Positions 11,706 through 24,556 are shown, counted from the first letter of the stretch. The stretch is DNA of 64,000 nucleotides from Zeugodacus cucurbitae (GCF_028554725.1 NC_071668.1:24840501-24904500); one strand, 5' to 3'. Notes: generated from the letters alone by a model not told the origin. Made by a program: numbers and translations.

Positions 11706-12767
11706 ATGTCCCGTATTGTTTTCATTCTTTTGCTGAATTATTTTTTAATTTTTCGAATCGTATTTGGTTCCAGTCGAAATAGTGATTCGTGTACAGTGCA
11801 TGATTGCAATTGTAATGTGCAAATAGAAGTTGTTAATGCTGAACTCGTCGACGATGTGGAAATGGCTGATGTTAATATCGATATTAGAACATCGGACAAT
11901 AAAAAGCCGTTACTTGCGAATCGGTAAAAATGCTGAACTAGTTTTTTGATTATTTGCGATGGGATATTACTCATAGTTATCAATTATTTATTTCAGAGTA
12001 TCAAAAGCGTCTAGTTGTATGGAAGCAGAACCGTCTACTTGTATGGCAGTAAAACCATTTAGTTGCATGGAGGCAGCAGCTAAAAGCTGGAAAAGTGGCA
12101 TTTACCAAATTCACTTGAAAAAGTTTAATATCTCCGACTTGGAGGTGTATTGTGAAGAAGATATGGAATTTGGGGGATGGTTAGTTATTCAACGGCGTCA
12201 AAGTGGCGCCATGAATTTTACTAGAGACTGGCATGAGTATAAAGAGGGATTTGGCGAACTAACAGGAAACTATTGGATCGGTTTGGAAAAACTACATGCG
12301 CTCACTAGCAGTTGCGAACAAGAGTTGTATATTCAACTGGAAAGGCGTAATGGCGAAAAATACTATGCAAAGTACTCAGAATTTCTTATAGGGAATGAAT
12401 CTGAGAGCTACATTTTAAAGAACGTGGGTAAGTATAAGGGAAATGCGGGCGATTCCTTAACACCTCAGTCAGGATACAAATTTTCAACATATGATCGTGA
12501 TAATGATACTTGGGGTGGTGGAAATTGTGCAAAGAAATATGAAGGCGGTTGGTGGTATCACATTTGCTATAGAAGGTAAACAAGTTTTCATTATCAAAGC
12601 TTTTAATAAACTATTTTTTATTTCGCAGTCACTTAAATGGAGTCTATGGAGATGATAATGCCGGTGTTAATTGGTGTGCCATAAAAGAATATGAATCATT
12701 GGCATTTGTACAAATGATGATACGACCAACGCAAAATTGCTGGAGGCGTTTGATGTTGAGCAATTAA
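11706..12767 (+). CDS. Secreted fibrinogen-related protein (FReD lectin), 3 exons
   Basis: The spliced CDS is join(11706-11923, 11997-12575, 12629-12767), giving 311 residues. Introns of 73 and 53 bp have GT-AG ends and keep frame. Residues 1-20 form a signal peptide (MSRIVFILLLNYFLIFRIVF). An acidic Cys-bearing linker and three xSCMxA octapeptides follow. The fibrinogen C-terminal domain starts near KSGIYQI and shows EVYCEEDMEFGGWLVIQRR, GFGELTGNYWIGLEKLHALT, the calcium-site segment TYDRDNDTWGGGNCA, GGWWYHICYRSHLNGVYG and FVQMMIRPT. Every expected block is present, so it looks functional. Such insect proteins are extracellular lectin-like immune or adhesion factors, often binding acetylated sugars; that role is inferred here. 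No coiled coil is seen. The ATG at 11706 was chosen because it begins the signal peptide. The gene is flanked by retroelement relics upstream. Confidence 0.9.
12010..12081 (+). repeat. Three tandem 24-bp coding repeats in the fibrinogen-related gene
   Basis: Units at 12010-12033, 12034-12057 and 12058-12081 encode SSCMEAEP, STCMAVKP and FSCMEAAA. Each begins around a TGT/TGC ATG core. They sit in frame between the linker and the fibrinogen domain and supply three evenly spaced cysteines. Confidence 0.8.
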
Positions 12768-13595
12768 AATATATGTATCTAAAATAATATTCAATTTTAT
12801 GTTTCTATTAACTATTGTTGTGTGTAAAATCATGCAATTAAGTAATGTTGACTATTAATCTAAAATCATGAAAAGCAATATTTCTACGACATTGAGCCTT
12901 ACAAATTACGAGATTAAAAGTGTTCATTTAAAACCGAACTTTGAACTTCCTTGCTTGTTTGAAATCAACATATATTCAGTGATCGCCTTTACTGGTCCCA
13001 AAAATTACTCTTTACTTTTTTACATTACTTGCTCGGACATCTTTAGCCTTATAACCGATAGTTGCTTAGCTCCACTTTGCTTTTCAAATAAATAGACATA
13101 AAGAAGACAGAAGGGGTCAATTCTGGAGATCCGTCAGGTCAGTCAATGTTTGCTTATACGAACCAGTACAATGGAACGGGTTGGTCCGCTTTAAAGCATC
13201 TCGAAAAACAGTTTACATGGACAGACAATGGATGTTAGGTAAGATCTTCAGATTTTGAAACACGAACAACATTCTTTGTTAAAGATTGGATTGTTGACAG
13301 ACCAAAATATCTCATCTTTTAAAAATGATTTCCTGTGAACTTATCTTCAGAAATTTTGGTAAAAAAGAATGTGAAGAATGCGCTGAACGCAAAGCAAGAT
13401 ATTGAATAAAGGGTTAAGGGCGGCTTCTTCGAACTCCCTTTTCAATCAACCAAAGAATATTTTCCCTGTTCTTTCTTAAATCAGTATGAGGAAGTTTATG
13501 ATAGTATTTCTGAGTACAAAGGAGGACATAGACCTTGGGTGAAAAAAATCAATAAAATTGTACTTTATTTCAATAATAAACTTGAAGTTTTTATA
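12768..13595. other. 3' flank of the fibrinogen-related gene and intergenic DNA
   Basis: The stop codon is followed by AT-rich sequence suitable for a 3' UTR, but no canonical AATAAA close by. The open frame at 12868-13095 is unrecognised and probably chance. Nothing else was identified. Confidence 0.45.
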
Positions 13596-14085
13596 TTAGG
13601 TTGGTTCAATGCTTATTTAAAAAGTGTTACAGTGATCGGATTTAGTTCAAATATGCGCCGTTTCGTTCGATAATCTCTTTCCATCTAAACGACAACTTCA
13701 TAATACCGCACTCGTAGAAGCCCCCTCCTTATTTGTGAGGAACTCGGTCAGCCACTTTTTACAAGCCTCTTCTGAGTTCAACTTTACACCACCAAGGGCG
13801 TTCGCCATGGACAGGAACAGGTGGTAATCACTTGGCGCTATGTCCGGGCTATATGGTAGATACGATAAAACCTCCCATCCGAGCTCCCGTAGCTTCTGAC
13901 GAGTCATCAACCAAATGTGTGGTCTGGCGTTGTCCTAGTGGAATAGAATTAAGCGTTTGGCCATATGGGAACAGCTCATAGTGGATGATTCCCTGCCAAT
14001 CCCACTAAACACACAGCAAAACCTTTTTGCCCGTTGATCCCACCATTGTTTGGGACGATTCACCGGCCCAGAAGGTTTTGTGGAT
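13596..14085 (-). mobile_element. Mariner transposase relic, internally deleted
   Basis: The plus-strand left edge, TTAGGTTGGTTCAATGCTTA after a TA, looks like a mariner terminal repeat. Minus-strand coding gives AGESSQTMV, KKVLLCV, then WDWQGIIHYELFPYGQTLNS, a junction lacking the region around the second catalytic Asp, then MTRQKLRELGWEVL, YSPDIAPSDYHLF (holding the third catalytic Asp of the D,D34D family) and, after a frameshift, RWKEIIERNGAYLN with a stop. The N-terminal DNA-binding part is missing. Non-functional. Confidence 0.85.
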
Positions 14086-16254
14086 AATGTTAATAGCTAC
14101 GTCAAAACTGAACAACATATAATTTAACTGGAATTTAAATATATATTTCAAAATTACACAAATATAAACATATCTGCGAACCTTTAATTTTGGCAAATTC
14201 ACCATTATTTTAGTTGTAGACGAGAAAATATACCATGCGAATTAGCCCGCTGGTTATGTAACACCATCGTTAATCCGTGAAACATAATTTGAAATTTATG
14301 CATATACCGCTATTTTCGCATATTACGCAGTTTTGTTTCTTTCTTCAGTTTTTGCTATGCTACGCTGATTTTTGCTTTTGCCGGTAATTTAATAAGCCTT
14401 TGCCTGTTAATGCTCATCCACATCCATATACTTTCATATATGGTGTATACGAATAAATGCATGACATGGGTCGGATGTATATGTGTGTGGAAAACTCATG
14501 AGTCTGCAATGCGCCAGCCAAAGCGTTATAGAGGCTGGAAATTGTTTGGCCTGCACTAAAATTATTCGCCATATTGCCTTTTAATTAATTATGAATAGGT
14601 AATTATGGCAGCGATATACGCGTATTCCCATATAAGTATTCATGTAGGTGAGTTTTATACCCGGGCGCAGTTTTCAGCATAGGGTTTTATAGTTTTGTTT
14701 GACGAAGGTGATGTTCTATCGTAATTAAGACGAATTTTTGGGATGACTGCTATACGAGTAGTAAGATCGTGATAAATTGAATACGAAATGTCGACAGACT
14801 TTACAGTCTTTTGACGTCTTTATTATTCAATGATCTTGGAACAATTTTAAACGAGAAATGGAGAACTCTCAACGATGAGAACTATATATTGGAACAGTAC
14901 AGAAAGATACAATTTCGTCCCAATTATAAGAAAATAATATGATCCTAGAGAATGTTCGTTGAAAAGAAATTTAGCCTTGTCAAGTCAGAGACCCGTTTCG
15001 AAACGAAAGGAATCGTTGATTGGAAGTTTGTTGTAAAGTGTGTATCGCTCTCAATGTAAACTATATTGAATAACAAAATCGTGTTTTACGAACTTTTCAG
15101 CACTTTTGTTATTAAACTAGATGCTGTTGGAATCGGCTCAAATAATAGTTTAGGTAATCTGTGACAAGTTGAAGTTTCAGAAACGCGTTATGAGTGTAAT
15201 GAAATCATTGCCATCACGACTGAAACCTATAGCAAGAGTTGGGAATATTTGAATAACCACTAACATGTTTGTGTTGACTTAAATGCAGTATTGTTTGTGA
15301 AGCGATTATAATGAATATTAAATTTTGAAAGAGTTTATTTTTCACAGTACTGATCCCATTCGATGACTTGTACGTATGCATTATTGAAAATCGCTAAATG
15401 TAACACAATTGTATTTAGTATATGTATGTATGCGTGTAAAATAAGTTATAAAACTATAAATTTGGTATAATATATAATAATGTAGAATATAAAAAAATGA
15501 AAAAATAAATTACCTGCAAACATAATTTAATAAATTATTTGAAAAATATTTAAATAATAATATATCCACAATAGTAATAATAATATTTGTACACATAAGT
15601 ATACAGTCATACATTTTTTTGGTTATACCTACAGCAGATTCCAACGGCCAACACATTATCTACGTATACCTGTAGATAATGTGTAGGACGTTGGAAAATT
15701 AAAACAAAACATTGACAATAATTCATAATATGGCCGGAATAATTGTATCTACGTATATTCTTATACCTTATGAAGTCTGGTGAACCATAATAGCTACATA
15801 CGTGTCTGTACAGTGGGATAGTTGTAGGGATAGGTAAGCCATTATAAAGTTATTTGTGTGAAAATAATATAATTAGTAATACAAATTGTTTTTTATTTTC
15901 TATCATAAAGAAAATTAGATTTTGACGTTTGCATTAAATAATGCATTAAAATAATGCCAGACGTTCTTCAATTCATCTACTGTAAGTTCTGTTTTATTTT
16001 TAGTAAATTCTTGATAATCAAAAGTGTATCTATAAGAAATAAAATTTTTCAGCGTACGAGTTATGGCCAAAAATTAAGTTATGTATTTTTTATATTCTGA
16101 TTTTCACTTATCTATACTACTATTATAAAGAGGCGCCACATTGACCTTGAGTAACATAGGCTATATTTATTGCTAGAATCTCAACTCTCTGGAAATAGTG
16201 CCCAGGTGAGGGTATCAAAAAGATTCCGAGATGTAGAATCATAATCTGAAAATC
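14086..16254. other. Intergenic DNA, no supportable gene
   Basis: AT-rich, with short microsatellites and no frame longer than about 70 codons that makes sense. The notable content is the hairpin at 15639-15696, listed separately. Confidence 0.5.
15639..15696. other. Near-perfect 25-bp-arm inverted repeat (hairpin)
   Basis: The left arm 15639-15663 and right arm 15672-15696 pair at 23 of 25 positions, with two isolated mismatches (A50/A85 and G47/A88 in the last two digits of position) and an 8-nt loop, GTATACCT. Pairing stops sharply at both outer ends. This size and shape suit a small pre-miRNA or the core of a foldback element. I cannot tell which. Confidence 0.6.
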
Positions 16255-16640
16255 GTCGTGCCAGAGTCGCTCGCTGCTGCTTCTTCTTCTGATGTCTGCT
16301 GACTGGCGTAGACATCGCTTACGCGGTTATAACCGAGTCCACAACAGCGCCACACGCATCTCTCCTTTTGGCAGTTTGGCGCCAATCGGTAATATCAAGC
16401 GAACCCAGGTCCTTGTCCACCTGGTCCTTCCATCGGAGTGGAGGTCTTCCTCTTTCTCGGCTTTCACCAGCCGGTACTGTATCGAACACTTTCAGAGCTG
16501 GAGTACTTTCGTCCATTCGAACAACATTATCTAGCCAGCGTAGCCGCTGTCTTTTTATTCACTATGTCGTCGAATAACACATACAGCTCATCATTCCATC
16601 GTCTACGGTATTCGCCGTTGCCAATGTTTAAGGGGCCGCA
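16255..16640 (-). mobile_element. Non-LTR retrotransposon C-terminal relic (same family as 29.6 kb)
   Basis: Minus-strand reading gives NIGNGEYRRRWNDELY, a damaged AATLAR segment (normally LRWLGHVVRM), then MDESTPALKVFDTVPAGES, RGRPPLRWKDQVDKDLGSLD, ITDWRQTAKRRDACGAVVDS. This is the conserved tail after the reverse transcriptase in many insect RTE-like endonuclease/reverse transcriptase elements. A copy on the plus strand at 29620-30315 overlaps it through the NIGNGEYRRRW block. Frame breaks mark it as dead. Confidence 0.8.
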
Positions 16641-17172
16641 GCTTGCTGAACAAAAAAAAAAACAAAATTTCAAAACCTGCCAGTTGAGAAACCTGCTTGA
16701 GAGTTGAGTACGGAGCGTGTTGCAGAATAAAATATTAAAAATACTGGTGAAATTACTGGTCGATTAAATCGTTTTATATCGATCTTGGACATTTGTGTCA
16801 ACATTAACCCAACAAAATATTTGTAGAGATCTGTTTGCATCCCAAACATATTCTCAACTGTCAAAATGTCTCTTTTTGAGCCGAATTCTCGACATTTGCA
16901 CGGAATACGCATGCAGCCAGAAAGATGGTCAAAAGTAGTAGCTAGCGACGGCCAATATTTTGAATAACATTTTTGTAACCGTTTTTATACAAATAAGCCT
17001 TAAATTAACAAAAAAAAAACATTATCAGAGAGAAAGACAACGCACACCATAGACTAGAGGTCGTAATCCAGTTTTAGCTCATTGCAAATAAAATATAACT
17101 TCATATTCGAATTTTCCTCCTTTTACTTCTTTAAAATGGACCCACTCAAGAAACGGCAAGGTACATTCATAA
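16641..17172 (+). repeat. Dispersed repeat family B, copy B1, interrupted
   Basis: Two parts match 29205-29455. About 16641-16722 shares CTTGCTGAAC, GCTTGAGAG and GAGTACGGAGCGTGT. About 17040-17172 shares GACTAGAGGTCGTAATC, GTTTTAGCTCAT, TTCGAATTTTCCTC and CAAGAAACGG. Roughly 317 bp lie between them that are absent from B2. An 80-codon minus ORF at 16670-16912 overlaps this and is unrecognised. The class of the repeat is unknown. Confidence 0.6.
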
Positions 17173-20100
17173 ATACGTAATTATATAATACCTTTCGAAC
17201 ATATTGTGATATTCGAACCATTAAGTCCTTTGCAAGAGCTCGAAACAAATCCAAGAGAGTGTGATTTAATGTTATATTCCCACAGACACCAATCCGAGAG
17301 GTTTAGGCTGTTGAGTAGTTTAACTCACTAAACCAAGGTTTAACAAGATTTGGTCATACAAAAATTACACTTCATAATCACTTCACCAAAGTGATTTGAA
17401 GCTGAACTTCTCTAAATCCCTTTGTGCGATTCTGATTAAGCGCCATCTGTTGGTCACATTTGTTTAATCAGAGCTGATTTTCACTACAAAATGTAAAAAA
17501 AATGTCACAGCTTCCCTCAACATCTGCGAAGAGTGTTTATTTACAGCTAGTAGGTGCTGGTTGCTGCTGGCTTTCAGAAGAAAAAGAGTACCACCGTATT
17601 ATATTTTTAAAATTTATCAATATAGATTTCTTGTGAAGATATTTTAAACTAAAGCCAATGAATGACAATAAAAAATTAATTAATTTTTATAATAACTTAT
17701 AATTTGTGTGTTTCATAGTTTCGCAGTAAAAAGTTTGCTAGCTAACAGTACAGAATCACTCTTACGTATGAGTCAAAAACATCTGATTTAAAAATCATAA
17801 AGCGTTTAAATGTAATCCAATCACCTAAAATTTTCTGACGAAAAATTTAAGCCTGTTAGTTACTGCGTACTGCAAAATTCGAGAAGTGTTGTGGAAGCTT
17901 TGGTTTACAGAAGGCAGAAAAACTGAGAATTAAAAAAAAAATCATAAATTTGACTTCCGTTACTCGAATAAAAATACTTAATATTAGGTTGTCAGACAGT
18001 TAAAGAAATAAAAAAAAATTAATTGGATTATGGACAAAGTTTATCGAGAATAGCGTTCTATAATTGGTATAAGCCTGGCATTATTATTATCTTGGATATC
18101 AAGTCGGAATATATATTGTATATCCTGACTAGTTTGAAACTTCATTGCAGGGTTTATCATACTTATTTCATAATATCGTAAATAAATGTGAGTTGCAGCA
18201 AATTCCGAGGTACACAAAAATGGTTTGCATGCCCATATCCAAAAAGTGTAAAATCTTTTCCAAATTCCCACGTTTTACGTTAATTTGGGTTCACAGTAAT
18301 GCATTTCCAACCACCTCACATTCATGCTCGACATATTTACATGCGTTCACCACATGCGTACAATATCATGCATATCAACGCACAAATTTTAGTACAAATT
18401 TGGTCCGAGTATGTGTTTTCCAGGAATGACAATATAGGCAAAGTAAATTATGATTTTAATTAATTGCATGAAATGGAGTACCCTATCGAAGGCCCGCAGC
18501 AATGCAGGCATACAATGAAATGCTGAATTGCGGTAAATGCAGTTGTATGTATACGCATGTACAGTTAACTGTCCTAACCGCAATTTCATTTTATAAATTT
18601 CATATTTTTGCGATAAGAAGATATCTTATGCGTGTGTAATGACATTTGATGTATCTGCCTGTTTGTAGCTGGAAGGTTAATTGTTAGAAATTTGTTGGCA
18701 ATTCAAATGATAGCCAACGTAGATATGTACACGAACTCCAATTTAAATTCATATGTGCGTTAATTGAATTTGTGTAATAATATTCATTTCGATTCAGAAA
18801 CGTATTTAATATGTTTCGAAAACGGGTTTAGAGTGAAAATCTCAACATAAACGATCCTCAGCAAGAACATTGGGTGCATACTTATGTAAAGGCGAGTACA
18901 TTTATTCACACATTATATTATGCCAATATTCAATATTCATCATTCAAAAACAAGTTCCAAAATTTTCATGCTAAAATTTCTTTAAGCCAATTCATTCTGC
19001 TTTAATTCTGCACATAACTCGAAAGCTGTGCTTTTTTCCCTTCTAATTAATTTAATGTTGCAATTCTGAAACAAAATTACTAAACTTTACCGAACCTTGT
19101 TTCCATTTTGTATTAGCAAACTTTTGTCGGCATAACCAACTGTTATACGAGAACACTATGGTTCGAGCAATTAGCAAAATGTTCATGAATATTTTGTTGC
19201 ACTAAACGGTATTATGGCGAGTGAACTTACGGACTGACAGTTAATTGCATTGCACCCACGATTAGAAAATTTCGTTGGAAAGTTAAGCATGAGGTTAATG
19301 CTCAAAATACTTTGTGGATTTGGCTATTGCAAAATTTTAAAGGGTTGAGTGGGATGAAAATGGAAAGATGCACTTGATAGCAGATAATTTAAACAGCAGG
19401 ATGAAATCAGGATAGTTTAATAGTTTGGATACTTTTTTAATGTGCGTTGTTAATTTAGTAGCTTTAAAGGCGAAGGACTTCGTCTAATTTTTTTAAGAAC
19501 ATAGCACACATCAGAATTACTATAATCACTCGAGAGGTACACCATAAATTACAATGTCTATAACATACCTAGTGCGGAGTTCGGCTGTAAAGTTTCAGTT
19601 TTTCAGGACCGCAAATTGCTTGTCGATTGCTTTTTGAACATAAAATACGATAATTCGGTGATCAATGTTGCAGAACTATAAAAATGTTTAAGATAAATCC
19701 AATCTTGCTGGAAAAGTTTATAATTCTCTCATATATTAAACTGTAAAAGTAAAAAATATCACAGGAAATCACAAAGGTTATATCCTTGCGCTTTCAAAAC
19801 GCCTGAAAGATGTCATGGTCATGAAAGTCCCGATATTATTCTCATATTATCTTATTAAAATAAATTAGATAACTGTCAATCTAAAAATACGAAATAGAAG
19901 ATTGATACCTTCCCCACAACATTTCCATAGATGAATATACATAAATTAATTTCCGTTTTACATGTCATAAGTCCGTGGAGTTGATATCAGAATACTCCGA
20001 CATTAAATTTAAAATAAAACTCAATTTTGAGGAGGTTAATAAATGCAAGCCACTATTCTGGACATATGAAAATCTTTATCTCTAGGTTATTTATCTATGA

Positions 20101-22044
20101 ATTGTTTTATATCTGATATATACATTATATTTTCTCCTTAGTCCAACTACTGGCAAGTATAAAAGGTGGATGCCACTCTGTATCAATCTTTGCTTAATAC
20201 GGATATTCAAATCTCTCAAGGTTATTAATCAGATATGTCAAACTATTATTCCTTTCAGGCCAGTTAATTCATATCAGAAGATACCGAGGACATTCGAAAT
20301 CCATTGGAGCAAAAATGTTAATATTCTAAACTATTCTTAAATATTTGTGCCAGAAAATTCAAAATCAACAATTTATAGTTAATTTCGACGACATTGCACC
20401 TTTGTCCGTTCCCTTGCTGATTTTGACTTTCTTATGTGATCGTTGTCAACGCCAACGCCTCTTGGACAGGGCTATAAGTATATTAAAGTAAGCAATTGTT
20501 GTTGTTGCTGGTACAACATCGCCTGTCTACGCTGTTGTTGTGTGCAATTGCATCAATTGCCAAGTTTAGAATTTCGCACGCTTGTGAACTGTGTCAATTG
20601 TATGTATATGACCCTCCCTCGTCTGTCATTGTGGCCTTTTAGGCGCTAGCACACGAACAAAGTAAGTGTGTGAATATCTGCCACTGTCGGAGATGCTCAA
20701 CTCGGTGTTTATGCGTCGCAGCGTTTGTGCCATTTATCATGGTACAAATAAGTAGTGCAAGCTCACAAATATGTATGTTTGTGTGTTAAGGTTGCCAAGC
20801 GGAATTGTTAGTACTACGAAACATCAACATCTGAATATTTGTTATTTTAGTTTAATATCTTGTAAAGGATGGGTCTCTATGATGGTGAATTATAATGTAG
20901 TGAAGTTCTGCTGAAATATATATTCGATTATTTGGTACTGGTGGTTTGGTCCCTTGTAATAACCTGGAACTAAGAGGAAGTCAACTACAACCTCAAAAAA
21001 ATTCCCTTATTTAGTTAACAACTGTTTTCCGCAATTTTGTGCGCTCTGATAGCAAGAGGTTTAGCTTCCTTCAACAGTCAAGTATTTCAATAAGTTGGAC
21101 TATGGGTCACATAATAGAGCTATAAGCTAGGATCAACTCCATTAAGTTTATTAAAGTTCACTATGATCACCTCTGAGTGCAGTCATTGACAAAAGTCTAA
21201 AATTTGGACACAAATTTCATCTGCTGAGTTGTCTGAAATACTTAACTGGACTAGTGCGACGCCGCATCTAAGCCCCCTCTACTAAGCTTATTTTCGTTGG
21301 CTGAGTTGCAGTCGTGTAAATTTGATAATAGTGCAGCTGGGTCACGTTTCCCAACAACAACGAGACAACATGCGCATATATGTCGTTGTACATATGTATC
21401 TGGGTTTGTATTTACGATTAACCTCGCTCCTCGTTAGCTTTCATGCAGCTTTGCCGAAGTGGTTCTCATCGTTGCTTGGGAACTTATGGGATTTGCAATG
21501 ATGTGAGCATGCAACACAATGGAGTTGATTGTGTCAAAGCGAACCGCGAAATAGACTCATCAAATGCATGGCAATGCAAATTTTGGCACGTCTTTGCCAA
21601 ATTAATTCACTAATTTTCAATTAAACTCAAATGAATTTGATTAAGCAGCATTCGCAATCAAATTAAGTATGGTACAACATTCTACTGTTGAGTGGGTTAA
21701 AAATACATAGTTTACATGCTAAATTATATACGATATGCACATCTATTATATAAAGATTTTGTTGTTGACTGTATTTTATTTGCCTACAAATTAGTCGTAA
21801 TTGTTTGGGAATCACGTGATTTCGAAAGTTAAGTGAAATGTTGGATAATAATTCAAAATGAAAATAATAATAATTGGCTTGTTTAACATAATGAATTTTG
21901 GTTTTATGATTCAGATATCTGGGACCTCTGTTTAATTTTTTTAAAGTGTTACACCTATATTAATTATCTTATATTTTTAGATACCATTATGGTAGTCCTA
22001 TTAGTATAATGCTTTAAAATAGTACTCAGTCTTGTCAATTTCAT
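17173..22044. other. Long AT-rich intergenic stretch, no supportable gene
   Basis: No frame exceeds about 94 codons and none shows a familiar domain. The region 20440-20660 is slightly GC-richer with TTG/CTG runs and an open frame of 68 codons that looks like composition bias. No RNA gene or terminal-repeat element was recognised. Confidence 0.5.
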
Positions 22045-22435
22045 AATACTTCCCTCGTAGAAACTCCCCTCCTTATTTGCGAAGAACTCGGACAATCCTC
22101 TTTTGTGTTCATTTTTACACCACCAAAAGCTTTCGGTATGGACAGGAACAGGTGGTAATCACCAGGCGCTATGTCCGGGCTCATAGGGGATGATTCTCTT
22201 CCAATCCCACCAAACCGCAGCAAAACCTTTCCTCACAGGTCTTTCGCCGGCTGGCTTATCCATGGTATCGTTTTCACCCGCTCTGAATCGTCGAAACCAT
22301 TCCTCCGCAGGTCGAAGTGATAGAGTACCATCCCCCAAAACACCATTAATCTCACGGAACGGTTCTCTAGCGGATTTGCCTTTAACGAAGGAAAACTTTA
22401 ACTTGAACGCAATATCCCAATTAGTCACGCATAGC
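22045..22435 (-). mobile_element. Mariner relic, N- and C-terminal parts fused by deletion
   Basis: Minus-strand frames give the N-terminal helix-turn-helix region (LKFSFVKGKSAREPFREING, GDGTLSLRPAEEWFRRFRAG, MDKPAGERPV), directly joined to AVWWDWKRIIPYE, then to SPDIAPGDYHLFLSI and AFGGVKMNTKEDC. In a complete mariner transposase these blocks are separated by well over 100 residues, so most of the catalytic core is gone. The shared SPDIAP-DYHLFLS segment indicates the same family as 13596-14085. Confidence 0.8.
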
Positions 22436-22452
22436 GTCGTTTGTAGGTTTGT

Positions 22453-22578
22453 AGGTACCTTTGAAAAATTTATAGAATTAGCATATACAAGCTCTGTAGT
22501 GCTTCATACGTGGCCGCGGGATACAAAAAAACAAAAAGGGGAAATTGAGATATTTTCCAACCTTATATTAAAGCTCTC
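22453..22578 (+). repeat. Dispersed repeat family C, copy C1
   Basis: About 120 bp align by eye with 58125-58245: ACCTTTGAAAAATTTATAG, CTCTGTAGTGCTTCATACGT, GGCCGCGGGAT, ACAAAAAGG and GATATTTTCCAACCTTAT against close variants. The copies are clearly homologous but diverged. The class is unknown. Confidence 0.6.
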
Positions 22579-24556
22579 CAGATAGTTGTCCGACATTTGT
22601 TTATAAATGTGTATTTTGAAGTTTGAATCCAACCCCAATACATAAGTACTTAACTATAGTAAATCTCTCTCGTTGATACTAACATATGGGGACCCTAGAT
22701 GCGAAGGTATTGAAATAGATTTAATTAATTAATTAAATATCTATTTGAGAATTGCAATGACTTCATTTAGTATGGGATATATTTATAAAACTTTGGCACC
22801 TAATATAATTCAATAACTAAATTAAACATCATATATCGACTTTTAAAAAACTGTGTAAGTGGTTAACTCTCGAAATTCATTATCTATTATTCGACTCGAG
22901 AGCAGATACAGCATACTTCATATTATACCCGTACAAAAAGTGCATTAACCATAATAATAAAGCAACGACAGTACATTCACCTTTACGTTGGTAAGAATTT
23001 CCCCTCAACATGCATCAACTTCATAATTTAGTAGAACGCTGGTAAATGTATTTCACTTCCAGGAATGACTTATTGCACTTTTTCCTTTTTTAATGGTAAA
23101 ACTTTTTGTACTGCCGTATACTTATGCACATATACTTATGTCACCCTGAAAATGAGGTAATCATCGTTTGCATTGAAAACGAAATATTTGTATTTCACAG
23201 CAATATCTGCGCGGCCCTGTTTAATGCGGTGTTTTAATATAAAAACTTTAATATAAACTCCAGCATACGCATGAGCTCTCATAAATTTAATTTACATATA
23301 TTTTTGTTATGGAGACTTAATGTTATTTTTTCAGGTTCTTCACTCACGGGATCGGGATTCACACTTTATTTCGAAAGAATCATTGAGTAGAGTTTGTGGT
23401 TTACTTGATTACCAATAGCTTATCGAAGTTGGAGCAAATTAATTTTTTATTGGAAATCGGCTTCATAAAATTTAAATACTGTTTCCTTAGACGGTCTTAT
23501 AACCTCTTTAGTTAACACGATTGCTGACCACCATCTAAGGCATCGTGGTTGCGTGGTATGTAACAAAAAAAACTATAAAGAGCTATCTTCATTCGATAAT
23601 CAATAAACAGTATATGCTTTAAATAGTCTCTCGTAAGATCCATGTCATTCTTGAGATAATGTCAGACACACCTAGAACTCTTCAATTAATATACATATGT
23701 GTATACCTTGAATACCCCTACTTATTTCGGGACTGCCGGTCTCAACGCTTAAACTTTTTGATCAAACGCATTAATATATGGAAATACATATCATACATAT
23801 CTACAAAAAAAAAAAAAACATGTATTAACGTAAATACTTGTCAGGGCAATCCGTGACTGCCAAGTGGTGGGTAAATATAATTTCACTGACATGTTGCATC
23901 TATCGACAATATTTAAGCATATTAAATATTGAAAAGATAAACTCGGCAACCGCAGCATATTTAATGAACTGAATGCAACTGAAGATTTTTCACAACTGAA
24001 GCCAAAGTAAATATTGCGGACGAAGCGAGACGAATACAGTGGAGAGGGAAAGAATTAATACGAAGCGCTTTTCGACTTTCGACAGTGAAAGAACCGTTAA
24101 ATTTATAGTTACTGTGACTTATGACATAGTTGTTTGTGAAAAGAGAAAATGCGTGTAGGAAAGTCGTAGTTCAGAGTAAAATCACATATATGTATGTATA
24201 TATAAATGTGGCAGTTATAGCGATTATAGATTCGAAAGTGCAATATGCAATATTCGATCGATGTTTTGATAAAAAAGTAAAAATCAAATAGCAAACTTAA
24301 GCCTCTGATTTTACCATCAAAAAGCATTTCACGATAAACCATCAATTATTCGGAAGCAGTTTATAAATTGTATGGGCGTTCGATTTACAGTATTACCATT
24401 TTTAAGTATGCGGAAAAACTTGGTCTAGCATTCATAAGAGATATGAGTGCCGTGACCTTTTAATATTGACTTATTTAGTTTCATTCATCAATACCACCAT
24501 TTGTGATTTCACAGATCTTCTCCTACGCAATAGATATTAGGACATATAGGTACATA
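22579..24556. other. Intergenic DNA, no supportable gene
   Basis: AT-rich. A short ORF at 23659-23856 ends in a poly(A) run and is probably chance. A direct TTAATTAATTAATTAAAT stretch occurs near 22720. Confidence 0.45.

Noticed and set aside
16292..16707. Plus-strand frames of 69-89 codons
   Set aside because: They are antisense shadows of the minus-strand non-LTR relic.
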